DNA of 64,000 bases from UBA10677 sp045532295. Lineage in GTDB: Bacteria > Bacillota > Clostridia > Christensenellales > Pumilibacteraceae. The stretch covers positions 1 to 64,000 of the forward strand of contig JAZSFP010000022.1 in NCBI GenBank assembly GCA_045532295.1, given 5' to 3'. Position 1 is the first letter of the stretch; each line of letters begins with the position of its first letter. Below the pieces are notes generated by a model. It was not told where the DNA came from, did not search any database, and saw only the letters and a list, made by a program, of their open reading frames with translations. Made by a program: the position numbers and the translations under genes. This document shows positions 1 through 6,789 of this stretch, in pieces.

Positions 1-140
1 TCGCTGATATGACCGCAACGCTCACCATTAAGACTGCTCCTGTACCCTCACCCGGTGGCTGTGGCGCAAGCGAAGTTGCAACCGTTCTTGGACTTCTTGG
101 CTCGCTCCTTGCAGTAGCGTTCGTAGTAAAGAAAAAATAA
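1..140 (+). CDS. C-terminal end of a cell-surface protein with a C-terminal sorting/anchor signal (partial)
   Basis: Only the last 45 codons are in the window, read from base 3 to the TAA at 138-140. The protein end is a short Pro/Gly linker, then GGCGAS, a hydrophobic stretch of about 18 residues (VLGLLGSLLAVAFVV) and a KKK tail. This tripartite layout (Gly-Cys motif, membrane segment, positive tail) is that of C-terminal sorting tags such as the GlyGly-CTERM and Synerg-CTERM types. It is not an LPXTG sortase signal. The Cys may be the processing or lipidation point, which is inference. The N-terminal domains and the function lie outside the window. A strong terminator follows 17 bases later. 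Confidence 0.6.
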   Translation, partial: ADMTATLTIKTAPVPSPGGCGASEVATVLGLLGSLLAVAFVVKKK

Positions 141-157
141 TCTAAATTGACCTAATG

Positions 158-204
158 AAAATAACGGACAGCCTTAACTGAGGTTGCCCGTTATTTTGTT
201 TTAA
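158..204 (+). terminator. Rho-independent terminator after the surface protein gene
   Basis: The outer arms AAAATAACGG (158-167) and CCGTTATTTT (188-197) pair perfectly. The inner arms CAGCCT and AGGTTG also pair, with one G-U. A T-rich tail follows. It ends the transcript of the partial gene at the left edge. Confidence 0.85.
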
Positions 205-327
205 ACGCTTGAAAAACTTCGTACTACTGTGTCAACCTTGCGTTTTGCGTTCGGTTATGTACCTTCTAAGTACACGCCCTCCGCAAATCCGCGGTTTCCT
301 TGTATTACTCGTTTTTGAAGCGTTTAA
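201..327. repeat. MITE-like repeat, copy 1
   Basis: A 127-bp block begins with TTAAACGCTTGAAAAAC and ends with the inverse of TTAAACGCTTCAAAAAC, so it has imperfect terminal inverted repeats of about 25 bp. Both halves recur near 35.7-36.2 kb. The left module (about 206-257) matches 35685-35738. The right module (272-327) matches 35933-35988 and 36129-36184. There is no ORF and no transposase. It is best described as a non-autonomous interspersed repeat. No clear target-site duplication was seen. Confidence 0.6.
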
Positions 328-383
328 CGTTTTATTTTGGAGATGTAGCCGAGCGCACGAAGTGAGCGAACGCCCAGCGGAAT

Positions 384-414
384 AAAAAAGACCTACATTT
401 CGTAGGTCTTTTTT
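384..414 (-). terminator. Terminator of the tRNA-Thr transcript
   Basis: The hairpin AAGACCTAC/GTAGGTCTT has a 4-base loop and is flanked by A6 on one side and T6 on the other, so it can work in both directions. It lies just 3' of the tRNA-Thr gene read on the minus strand. Confidence 0.8.
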
Positions 415-415
415 A

Positions 416-491
416 TGGAGCTGATAACCAGATTCGAACTGGTGACCTCGTCCTTACCAAGGACGTGCTCTACCAACTGAGCCATATCAGC
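416..491 (-). tRNA. tRNA-Thr (anticodon GGU)
   Basis: Read on the minus strand this folds into a complete 76-nt cloverleaf. The acceptor stem is GCTGATA/TATCAGC. The D arm is GCTC-AGTTGGTA-GAGC. The anticodon arm is CGTCC-TTGGTAA-GGACG, giving anticodon GGT. The T arm is ACCAG-TTCGAAT-CTGGT. The discriminator is T and the 3' CCA is encoded. The anticodon reads ACC/ACU codons, i.e. threonine. Two degenerate partial copies lie upstream on the same strand, and the only promoter I can see is beyond them. Confidence 0.95.
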
Positions 492-506
492 ATATTAACT
501 TATTTA

Positions 507-635
507 TGCAGATTCGAACTGCTCTTGCAAGTCAATCAAAACGAGTTTGATTGACGCTCCCTAAAAACAGTTCACAGGACTGTTTTCTTAACGGTCGCGC
601 TTCGTCCTACCAAGGACGTGCTCTACCAACTGAGC
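507..635 (-). pseudogene. Decayed tRNA-Thr copy interrupted by two hairpins
   Basis: Bases 602-635 match the D and anticodon arms of the intact tRNA-Thr, except that one base of the anticodon loop is lost. A T-arm-like block (GCAGTTCGAATCTGC on the minus strand) sits at about 508-522. About 70 bases separate the two and contain two perfect hairpins: GTCAATCAAA/TTTGATTGAC (531-555) and AAAACAGT/ACTGTTTT (564-586). The acceptor stem is lost. It is not expected to give a functional tRNA. Confidence 0.65.
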
Positions 636-691
636 CCTTAGCCGAGCGTAGCGAACGCCACGAGCCAACGGCGAGTATATCAGCATATTAA

Positions 692-733
692 GTCGCGCTT
701 CGTCCTACCAAGGACGTGCTCTACCAACTGAGC
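692..733 (-). pseudogene. Second decayed tRNA-Thr fragment
   Basis: Forty-two bases are identical to 594-635, including the same one-base loss in the anticodon loop and the same non-tRNA GTCGCGCTT extension. The two fragments therefore share an ancestor that was already broken. Only D-arm and anticodon-arm sequence remains. It lies between the promoter at 762-790 and the intact tRNA. Confidence 0.6.
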
Positions 734-761
734 GCAAAAAGCATATCAATCAGCGTATTCT

Positions 762-790
762 ATTATACCCTAAATTAAAGAAATAAGCAA
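762..790 (-). promoter_or_regulatory. Promoter for the tRNA-Thr region
   Basis: On the minus strand: TTGCTT (790-785), a 17-bp spacer, then TATAAT (767-762). It points towards the tRNA-Thr gene through both degenerate copies. Confidence 0.6.
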
Positions 791-866
791 CCGTTTTGGG
801 GCTATTTTTAAATAAAATTTTTAATTTAGCGAAAATTAGAATTTTTATTGACTAAGCCACAAGGGG

Positions 867-1859
867 TTATTCGCCCGTGTACAGTATATCGTTTGCGACG
901 GGACGGTAGAAAAGTTCCTTAACTTTATCAAAATCTTTGGTTATGCCCATAATCCACATAAGTTTTGCGTAAGCCGTCTCGGTAGTCATATCGAACGCCT
1001 CGAGAACGCGCGCGGTATTTTTAAGATGACCGCCCACGTTATAGACGGACAAATCGCTACCCTCGTTGGGGACTTGCGTAGTCATAACGATGATTTTGCC
1101 TTGCTCGGTAGCAGTTTTAACGCTATCGTAAAACTGTGAATACTCGGGAAGTCCGCCCACGCCAAAGCCCTCGATGATAAGCCCGTCGTAGCGGTCGAGC
1201 ATAAACTTAATAACTTCCCCGTCCATACCTGGAATAAGTTTTAAAACGCCCACGCGCTCGTGCATTTTCTCGTAAAATACGGGGACAGTGGAGGCTGAAT
1301 TTTTTATGTACTGAAGAAGTCTTCCGTCTTGAATAATGGCAAGCGAGGGGTAGTTTACTGACGAGAACGCTTGGAAACTCTTTGAATAAGTTTTGCGCGC
1401 GCGAGTACCCGTGATGACTTTGCCGTTAAATACGATTTGCACTCCGCCACAGCCCTTAGTCGCGTAAATGAACGCGTCGGTAAGATTACGCTTTGAGTCC
1501 GTTCCCTCTTGCCAAATAGGCTTTTGAGCGCCCGTCAAAACGATAGGCTTGGGGCTTGACTGAATAAGATAGGAAAGCGCAGCCGCCGTGTACGCCATAG
1601 TGTCAGTGCCGTGACTTATTACGAACCCGTCAAACTCGTCAAAGCGCGACTTTATAACCTCAACGATTTTAAGCCAGTGCTTTGGACGAATATTCGTGCT
1701 ATCAAGCGAGAACGGTTGGCAACACTCAACCTCGCAATTCTTGATTGCGTCGGGGATAAAATTAAGTAATTGCGCAGGCGTAAGTTCAGGCGCAAGCCCT
1801 TCCGCCGTCATTTCCGACGCTATCGTTCCACCCGTTCCGATAAGTAAAATTCTCTTCAT
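867..1859 (-). CDS. ansA: L-asparaginase, type I (cytoplasmic)
   Basis: It hydrolyses L-asparagine to aspartate and ammonia. The 330-residue length is normal for type I bacterial asparaginases. The N-terminal motif TGGTIA (about residues 8-13) carries the nucleophilic Thr. HGTDT (about 84-88) carries the second Thr-Asp pair. No signal peptide is present, consistent with a cytoplasmic enzyme. The ATG is preceded by GTGAGGTAGTT, which holds a Shine-Dalgarno (GAGGT), and by a clear promoter. It is a single-gene unit, divergent from the metal-resistance operon. Family assignment is firm; substrate preference (Asn over Gln) is inferred from the family. Confidence 0.93.
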   Translation of the reverse strand: MKRILLIGTGGTIASEMTAEGLAPELTPAQLLNFIPDAIKNCEVECCQPFSLDSTNIRPKHWLKIVEVIKSRFDEFDGFVISHGTDTMAYTAAALSYLIQSSPKPIVLTGAQKPIWQEGTDSKRNLTDAFIYATKGCGGVQIVFNGKVITGTRARKTYSKSFQAFSSVNYPSLAIIQDGRLLQYIKNSASTVPVFYEKMHERVGVLKLIPGMDGEVIKFMLDRYDGLIIEGFGVGGLPEYSQFYDSVKTATEQGKIIVMTTQVPNEGSDLSVYNVGGHLKNTARVLEAFDMTTETAYAKLMWIMGITKDFDKVKELFYRPVANDILYTGE

Positions 1860-1876
1860 AACTACCTCACCCGTAT

Positions 1877-1905
1877 ATCATACCCGTTTTTTGTCTTTTA
1901 GTCAA
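1877..1905 (-). promoter_or_regulatory. ansA promoter
   Basis: On the minus strand: TTGACT (1905-1900), a 17-bp spacer, TATGAT (1882-1877), with the ATG 17 bases downstream. Confidence 0.7.
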
Positions 1906-1933
1906 CTATTTTTCACTTTTTCCGCTAATTTAG

Positions 1934-1962
1934 TTGACAAACGCCCCCGTTTTTAATATAAT
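1934..1962 (+). promoter_or_regulatory. Consensus promoter of the metal-resistance operon
   Basis: TTGACA (1934-1939), a 17-bp spacer and TATAAT (1957-1962) form a perfect sigma-A consensus. The operator palindrome begins 4 bases after the -10 box, covering the transcription start. Confidence 0.85.
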
Positions 1963-1965
1963 ATG

Positions 1966-1991
1966 AATAGTTGAATAACTGTTCAACTATT
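1966..1991. promoter_or_regulatory. Probable operator of the ArsR/CadC-type repressor
   Basis: This is a perfect inverted repeat with 10-bp arms, AATAGTTGAA and TTCAACTATT, separated by 6 bp. It lies between the -10 box and the Shine-Dalgarno of the regulator gene. Symmetry, A+T-rich arms and position are as expected for SmtB/CadC-family sites. The assumed binder is the gene product just downstream (autoregulation). Confidence 0.75.
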
Positions 1992-2016
1992 ATAAGAAAC
2001 GAGGAGGCGGACAAAA

Positions 2017-2367
2017 ATGGATTTTGAAGTATGCGAAACGCACGAAGTTCACGGGAGCGTAGTGGAAAAAGTAATGGCGGAGATGGACGACGAAGATATT
2101 TTGTACGAGGTTGCCGAACTTTTCAAAGTTTTCGGGGACAGTACGAGAACGCGAATTATTTCCGCGCTAAAGGTTAGCGAACTTTGCGTATGCGATATAG
2201 CGGAAGTGCTTAAAATGACGAAGTCCGCGGTGTCGCACCAACTGCGTATTTTGCGTCAAACCAAGATTGTTAAGGCGAGGAAGAGCGGAAGAGAGGTTTT
2301 TTACTCGCTTGACGATGAACATATCGAAAAAATTTACAAAATGGCGATAGACCACTTAAAGGAGTAA
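2017..2367 (+). CDS. ArsR/SmtB-family metal-sensing repressor, CadC-like
   Basis: A winged-helix repressor of 116 residues. The helix-turn-helix spans about 55-85 (SEL-CVCD-IAEVL, then SAVSHQLRILR). ELCVCD supplies Cys57 and Cys59, and the N-terminus holds Cys6, His9 and His12. Together these are the ligands of the alpha3N-type metal site seen in CadC (Cd/Pb/Zn). A strong GAGGAGG lies 9 bases before the ATG. It heads an operon with an HMA protein and a P1B ATPase and probably represses it until metal binds. Which metal is sensed cannot be read from the sequence; Cd/Zn/Pb is the best guess from the ligand set. Confidence 0.88.
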   Translation: MDFEVCETHEVHGSVVEKVMAEMDDEDILYEVAELFKVFGDSTRTRIISALKVSELCVCDIAEVLKMTKSAVSHQLRILRQTKIVKARKSGREVFYSLDDEHIEKIYKMAIDHLKE

Positions 2368-2370
2368 CCT

Positions 2371-2589
2371 GTGAAGAAAATTATTAGAATTAAAAACCTT
2401 TGTTGCGCTAACTGTGGCGCAAAAATCGAGCGTGGCATTGCAAAAATTGAGGGAGTAAAAGAGGTTGCCCTTAACTTTATGCTCCAAAAAATAGTTTTGG
2501 AAGTGGAAGAAGACACTTGGGAGAGGGTTGCGAAGGAAATCGTTACGATAGCAAGAAAGATTGAGCCCGATTGCGAGATAGTTTTATGA
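2371..2589 (+). CDS. Free-standing heavy-metal-associated (HMA) domain protein
   Basis: A 72-residue ferredoxin-like HMA domain. The metal loop is NLCCANCGAKIE, with the CxxC pair at about residues 12-15. The start is GTG, three bases after the stop of the repressor gene, with AAAGGAG just upstream. Its last codons overlap the ATPase start as ATGA. P1B-type ATPases often carry this domain at their N-terminus. Here it is a separate protein and the ATPase lacks one, so it may deliver metal to the pump or be a split-off N-terminal domain. Metal identity is not determined. Confidence 0.85.
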   Translation: MKKIIRIKNLCCANCGAKIERGIAKIEGVKEVALNFMLQKIVLEVEEDTWERVAKEIVTIARKIEPDCEIVL

Positions 2590-4424
2590 GCAAAAAAATG
2601 AAAAGAGACCTTTGGCGGATAATCGTTTGCGTAGTTTGTTTCGCACCTCTTTTCGTCCTTTCTCATCTGTCAGTTTTAGACGAAACGCTTTCGCTCGCTC
2701 TACATATCCTCGTTTATGCGCTTATAGGCTACGATATTGTCGTTAAAGCCGTGGGTGGACTATTCCGCGGGCAAATGCTCGACGAAAACTTTTTAATGTT
2801 TATAGCGAGCGTAGGCGCGTTTTTCATAGGCGAATACACTGAGGCGGTTGCGGTTATGCTTTTTTATCAAGTGGGCGAGTTTTTTCAAGCGCTTGCAGTG
2901 GAAAAGTCGCGAAAGTCCATAACTGCGCTTTTAGATATTCGTCCCGACGAGGCGCTCGTCATTAGAGAGGGCAAGGAAGTAACCGCGCTTTGCGAAGAGA
3001 TTGAAGTGGGCGAGACGATTATAGTTTCCGCCGGAGAAAGAGTTGCGCTCGACGGCGTAATCGTTAGCGGAAAGAGTACGGTAAACGCCTCCGCTTTAAC
3101 GGGTGAGAGTTTTCCCGTAGAAGTGAGCGAGGGCGACGAGATTTTAAGCGGAGTAATTAACGAGAGTGGAACGCTAACGATTAAGGTAACTAAAAAGCAA
3201 AGCGAGTCCACCGTATCGCGTATTCTCGATTTAGTAGAGAACGCCACGATGAAAAAGGCAAAAACGGAGAATTTTATCACGCGTTTTGCTATGTACTATA
3301 CGCCCGTGGTAGTGGTTTTAGCAGTTTTGCTCGCTCTTATTCCGCCTATTATAATAAACCCTTCGTCTATCTTAGTGTGGTCGGACTGGGTATATAGAGC
3401 GCTTTCGTTCTTAGTAGTGTCTTGCCCGTGCGCGCTCGTAATATCCGTTCCTCTTTCCTTTTTTGGCGCGATGGGAGGCTCGGCAAAAGCAGGCATACTT
3501 TTTAAGGGCGGAGTAGCGATTGAAAACCTCGACAAAATAACGACGCTCTATACCGATAAAACGGGTACGCTCACTAAAGCGCAGTTTGGCGTTACGGCGG
3601 TTTTTCCTGAAGAAAAGCGAGAAGAGATTATTCGTTGTTGCCAAATTGCCGAAAGCCGTTCTGCGCATCCTTTAGCCAAAGCGTTCAAGGGCGATAGTCA
3701 AGGTTACGATATAATCGAAGAGGCAGGCGGTGGCGTAATCGCGAGAAAAGAAGGCGACGAAATCGTATGCGGTAGCGCTCGATTTTTACGCGAAAAAAAT
3801 ATAACGGTAGAGGAAATTACGGCAAACGGTAGCGTTATATGCGTTGCAAGAGCAGGCAAGTTCCTTGGCTACGCGGTCGTAAACGATACAATTAAAGAGG
3901 ATAGTAAAGAGGCTATTGCGTCGCTTAAGAAAATAGGCGTTGAAACGATAATGCTTACGGGCGATAACGAGCAAATTGCTAAAAGCGTGGCAGAGAGTGT
4001 GGGGATAGAAAAATACTACGCCTCGCTAACTCCCGAAGAGAAGATGCGCCTTTGCTTAGAGGGTAAAAAGCGCGGAAAAATAGCGTTCGTAGGCGACGGA
4101 ATTAACGACGCGCCTGCGTTAGCCTCTGCCGATATAGGTATTGCAATGGGCGGAGTGGGAAGTGATTCTGCTATCGAGGTAGCCGACCTCGTTTTAATGC
4201 AAGATAGCCTCGCCTCGCTTGTAAAAGCAAAGAAAATTGCAAGGAAGACAATGAGCATTGCAAAACAAAACATAGTATTTGCGCTTGCAATTAAGTTTGG
4301 AGTACTAATCTTGACTGCGCTTGGGCTAACTAATATGTGGCTTGCGGTATTCGCCGACGTGGGAGTTGCGCTTTTGGCGGTAGCGAACTCAATGCGTATG
4401 TTATCTGCTCATAAAATAAAGTAA
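2586..4424 (+). CDS. P1B-type heavy-metal-transporting ATPase (Zn/Cd/Pb class)
   Basis: A membrane pump that exports divalent metal at the cost of ATP. The start chosen is the ATG in the ATGA overlap with the HMA gene, giving 612 residues. The ATG 15 bases upstream lies inside that gene. Landmarks: CPC metal site (Cys280-Pro-Cys282), phosphorylated DKTGT (Asp324), TGES actuator motif near 172, HP motif (SAHPLA), TGDN and GDGINDAPAL. The last membrane helix holds ADVG, the Asp of the P1B-2 (ZntA/CadA) class, which argues against Cu. It has no N-terminal HMA domain, which is encoded by the gene before. It is the last gene of the operon under the CadC-like repressor. No clear terminator follows. 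Confidence 0.92.
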   Translation: MSKKMKRDLWRIIVCVVCFAPLFVLSHLSVLDETLSLALHILVYALIGYDIVVKAVGGLFRGQMLDENFLMFIASVGAFFIGEYTEAVAVMLFYQVGEFFQALAVEKSRKSITALLDIRPDEALVIREGKEVTALCEEIEVGETIIVSAGERVALDGVIVSGKSTVNASALTGESFPVEVSEGDEILSGVINESGTLTIKVTKKQSESTVSRILDLVENATMKKAKTENFITRFAMYYTPVVVVLAVLLALIPPIIINPSSILVWSDWVYRALSFLVVSCPCALVISVPLSFFGAMGGSAKAGILFKGGVAIENLDKITTLYTDKTGTLTKAQFGVTAVFPEEKREEIIRCCQIAESRSAHPLAKAFKGDSQGYDIIEEAGGGVIARKEGDEIVCGSARFLREKNITVEEITANGSVICVARAGKFLGYAVVNDTIKEDSKEAIASLKKIGVETIMLTGDNEQIAKSVAESVGIEKYYASLTPEEKMRLCLEGKKRGKIAFVGDGINDAPALASADIGIAMGGVGSDSAIEVADLVLMQDSLASLVKAKKIARKTMSIAKQNIVFALAIKFGVLILTALGLTNMWLAVFADVGVALLAVANSMRMLSAHKIK

Positions 4425-4463
4425 AAAATGATATAAGTCAGCCGTTTCGTGATATCAATAATT

Positions 4464-4492
4464 TTGACAATCGACTGATTTTGTATTATAAT
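4464..4492 (+). promoter_or_regulatory. Promoter of the DUF4832-like gene
   Basis: TTGACA (4464-4469), 17 bp, TATAAT (4487-4492): a full consensus. Confidence 0.8.
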
Positions 4493-4529
4493 TTTAGTAA
4501 TCAAACGAAAAGTTAAAAGGAGAATGACG

Positions 4530-6284
4530 ATGAGAGAAGTTACTTGCCTTCCTAAGCGTGAAGAGGTGCTGTTAAACCCCGGTAAAGGCTACGTGGCGTA
4601 CTACGAGGACAAGGAAAAATTGAGCGAAAAATATGAGCGCGAGAGTGAAGTCAACGGAAAGTATATTTCGCTTGCCTCTTGCTTGAACCTTAAACTTCGT
4701 TGGCGGATTATTCAGCCTAACGCCGAGGACGAGTTCGACTGGAGCGTGATTGACGATAAGATTGCGCTTGCAAAAAAACTCAACAAACGCGTTATGCTCG
4801 GTTTTGGGTGCGTGGTATCCACGGGCGGAGTTAATCACGACGGGGTAAACTCGCTCGTTCCTCAATGGGTGTACGACGCAGGCGCTAAATATAACGACGT
4901 TGAAGGTCCTAACTACAAGATGGGCGGAAGAGAAATTAGTCGTTTGCCTGAGTGGGAAGACCCTATTTATAGAGAAAAGGTAGAAAAGTTCGTTAAAGCG
5001 GTAGCGGAGCGTTACGACGGTCATCCGCTCGTTGAGTGCGTGATTAACTTTACTCACGGAAACTGGGGCGAGTGGCACCATCTTGACGTAAACAACCGTC
5101 CTTGTACGAAGGAAAACCTCTATATTGACTTTAGGGGTAGAGTGCTTGACCTTGAGTATTTCCGCTATACCTTGGAACTTTTTCCCAAGTACTTCAAAAA
5201 AACGCCCATAATGATGCCTATCAATACCTTTGACAAGACGGACGAACTTGAACCTTGGGCGAAAGTGGGCGTAGACGAATACTCTTACGGTTTTAAGCGC
5301 GAGGGACTTATATCCATACCTGATTGCACTTACGCAATGAAGTACTGCGCGGGCAAAGCGCCTGCGTTTGGCGAGTGGCAAACGGCTTACGCGCACTATA
5401 CCGCCGACGGACGCTGGAGTGACGAACTGGTCGACCGCGAGTTCGTTGACGGCAAATTAACGCATTGTAATCTGGGTTATTACGGTAGCGGAGCGTGGTT
5501 GTACCTTAAAGAGCGCGAGGCTCAGGTACGCTACTGGGCTAACCATATGGGGTATTACTATACGGTAGTGGGCGCAAAGTGGGAGGACGATTACGACGGA
5601 GAAATTTCCGTTACCGTTCGTAACGACGGAGTTACCGCAACCTATCTTGATAGTTACGCAAAAATAAGCCTTTTGGACGAAAAAGGCAATACCGTATGCG
5701 AAAAAACGCTACGAGATATCAACTTAAAGGAGGTGGGAGAAAAGGAAGAAAAGACCTTTACTTTCCCTTCGCCTTTTGATAAAACGAACGGGGATTTTAC
5801 TCTCGCCCTTCGCTTTTTTGAGAGTAAACACGATAGAGAAATTCTGTTTGCGAACGCGGTTGACGGCGAGGGAAGAATACTCCTTAAAGAGAATAAGCGA
5901 GTAAAGGTTGACTTCGACGAGCGCGCAAGAGGCAACTGCGCTCTTAAAGGCGCGTATAAGGGCATAGTCTTCGAGGGCAATTACTGGCGAACTACTCTGC
6001 GCCGTGATATTTATAGAACTGCGCTTTACGGCGATCTTTATATTAAGAACTGGGATTTGAGCGTTACGGTTGAAAAGGGTACGCTCGTCGAGTTTGAGGC
6101 GTTTGGCTACGGCAACTTAACGCTAACCGACCAAAACGGTAACGAGGTTAAAGTAATTCTTGATAAAACGCCAAAGACTTTTAAGACGGGATTTACGGGT
6201 GAAAGCGGTACGGTTACTATCAACTTCGATTATTGCTACGAAGTTTGGTGCGCGCAATTCCTATCCTTTACTTACGAAAAATAA
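4530..6284 (+). CDS. Predicted glycoside hydrolase-like protein with DUF4874/DUF4832-type architecture
   Basis: A cytoplasmic protein of about 584 residues without a signal peptide. The N-terminal two thirds look like a TIM-barrel. It opens with the NPGKGY signature typical of DUF4832 proteins. Candidate acidic catalytic residues are in GNWGEWHH (about 177-184) and AFGEWQTA (about 287-294). The C-terminal third is a beta-sandwich typical of DUF4832. The start is placed at the second ATG because AAAGGAG (4516-4522) is only 1 base from the first ATG (4524) but 7 from 4530. It is monocistronic, between a consensus promoter and a terminator. Enzymatic activity and substrate are unproven. The sugar-hydrolase idea rests on fold and on the neighbouring GH genes. 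Confidence 0.7.
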   Translation: MREVTCLPKREEVLLNPGKGYVAYYEDKEKLSEKYERESEVNGKYISLASCLNLKLRWRIIQPNAEDEFDWSVIDDKIALAKKLNKRVMLGFGCVVSTGGVNHDGVNSLVPQWVYDAGAKYNDVEGPNYKMGGREISRLPEWEDPIYREKVEKFVKAVAERYDGHPLVECVINFTHGNWGEWHHLDVNNRPCTKENLYIDFRGRVLDLEYFRYTLELFPKYFKKTPIMMPINTFDKTDELEPWAKVGVDEYSYGFKREGLISIPDCTYAMKYCAGKAPAFGEWQTAYAHYTADGRWSDELVDREFVDGKLTHCNLGYYGSGAWLYLKEREAQVRYWANHMGYYYTVVGAKWEDDYDGEISVTVRNDGVTATYLDSYAKISLLDEKGNTVCEKTLRDINLKEVGEKEEKTFTFPSPFDKTNGDFTLALRFFESKHDREILFANAVDGEGRILLKENKRVKVDFDERARGNCALKGAYKGIVFEGNYWRTTLRRDIYRTALYGDLYIKNWDLSVTVEKGTLVEFEAFGYGNLTLTDQNGNEVKVILDKTPKTFKTGFTGESGTVTINFDYCYEVWCAQFLSFTYEK

Positions 6285-6292
6285 AAGAAAGA

Positions 6293-6316
6293 GGGCGGTA
6301 ATTCGCCCCCTTTTTT
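6293..6316 (+). terminator. Terminator after the DUF4832-like gene
   Basis: GGGCG, a 6-base loop and CGCCC are followed by T6. Confidence 0.8.
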
Positions 6317-6318
6317 CG

Positions 6319-6347
6319 TTGCTTAAACTTACGATTTATGATATAAT
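6319..6347 (+). promoter_or_regulatory. Promoter giving a predicted leaderless mrnC mRNA
   Basis: TTGCTT (6319-6324), 17 bp, TATAAT (6342-6347). The mrnC ATG begins 7 bases after the last T of the -10 box, i.e. where transcription should start. No Shine-Dalgarno is present. Confidence 0.65.
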
Positions 6348-6353
6348 AAGCGT

Positions 6354-6740
6354 ATGGAAAGAAAGGACGCTAATCAAATAAGCGCGCTCTCGCTTGCCTT
6401 TTTGGGCGACGCAGTGTTTACGCTTTATATCAGAGACTACCTCGTCAATAATAACGACGGCAAAAGCGGTCTTCTTCACCTCGAGGCGAGCAAGTACGTT
6501 TGCGCTAAATCGCAAGCAAAAATGTACGAAACGCTTTTAGAGGAACTTACGGAAGAAGAGAGTGAAATCGCGCGTCGTTGCCGTAACGCTCACAACACCT
6601 CCAAGGCTAAGAACGCAGGGCTATCGGACTATAAAAGAGCAACTGCTCTTGAGGGGCTTTTAGGTTATCTTAAACTTGTGGGTGACGAAGAGCGACTTAA
6701 CTATTTAATGGCAAAGTGCAAACAAATTATAGACGAATAA
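6354..6740 (+). CDS. mrnC: Mini-ribonuclease III
   Basis: A compact RNase III catalytic domain without a dsRNA-binding domain, involved in 23S rRNA maturation in Firmicutes. The length of 128 residues is typical. The signature LAFLGDAVFTLYIRDY (about 13-28) carries the catalytic Asp. A later block, ATALEGLLGYL (about 97-107), carries the second acidic residue. The gene usually follows cysS, but here it stands alone between two terminators. The predicted transcript starts at or within a base or two of the ATG, and there is no Shine-Dalgarno (AATAAGCGT precedes it). Confidence 0.9.
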   Translation: MERKDANQISALSLAFLGDAVFTLYIRDYLVNNNDGKSGLLHLEASKYVCAKSQAKMYETLLEELTEEESEIARRCRNAHNTSKAKNAGLSDYKRATALEGLLGYLKLVGDEERLNYLMAKCKQIIDE

Positions 6741-6743
6741 AAT

Positions 6744-6783
6744 ACAACCGTATGTAAAAATCACATACGGTTGTCGTTTTTTT
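6744..6783 (+). terminator. Terminator after mrnC
   Basis: The 12-bp arms ACAACCGTATGT and ACATACGGTTGT pair perfectly around a 7-base loop, followed by a T7 run. It also lies at the 3' end of the convergent GH4 gene. Confidence 0.85.
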
Positions 6784-6789
6784 ATAAGA

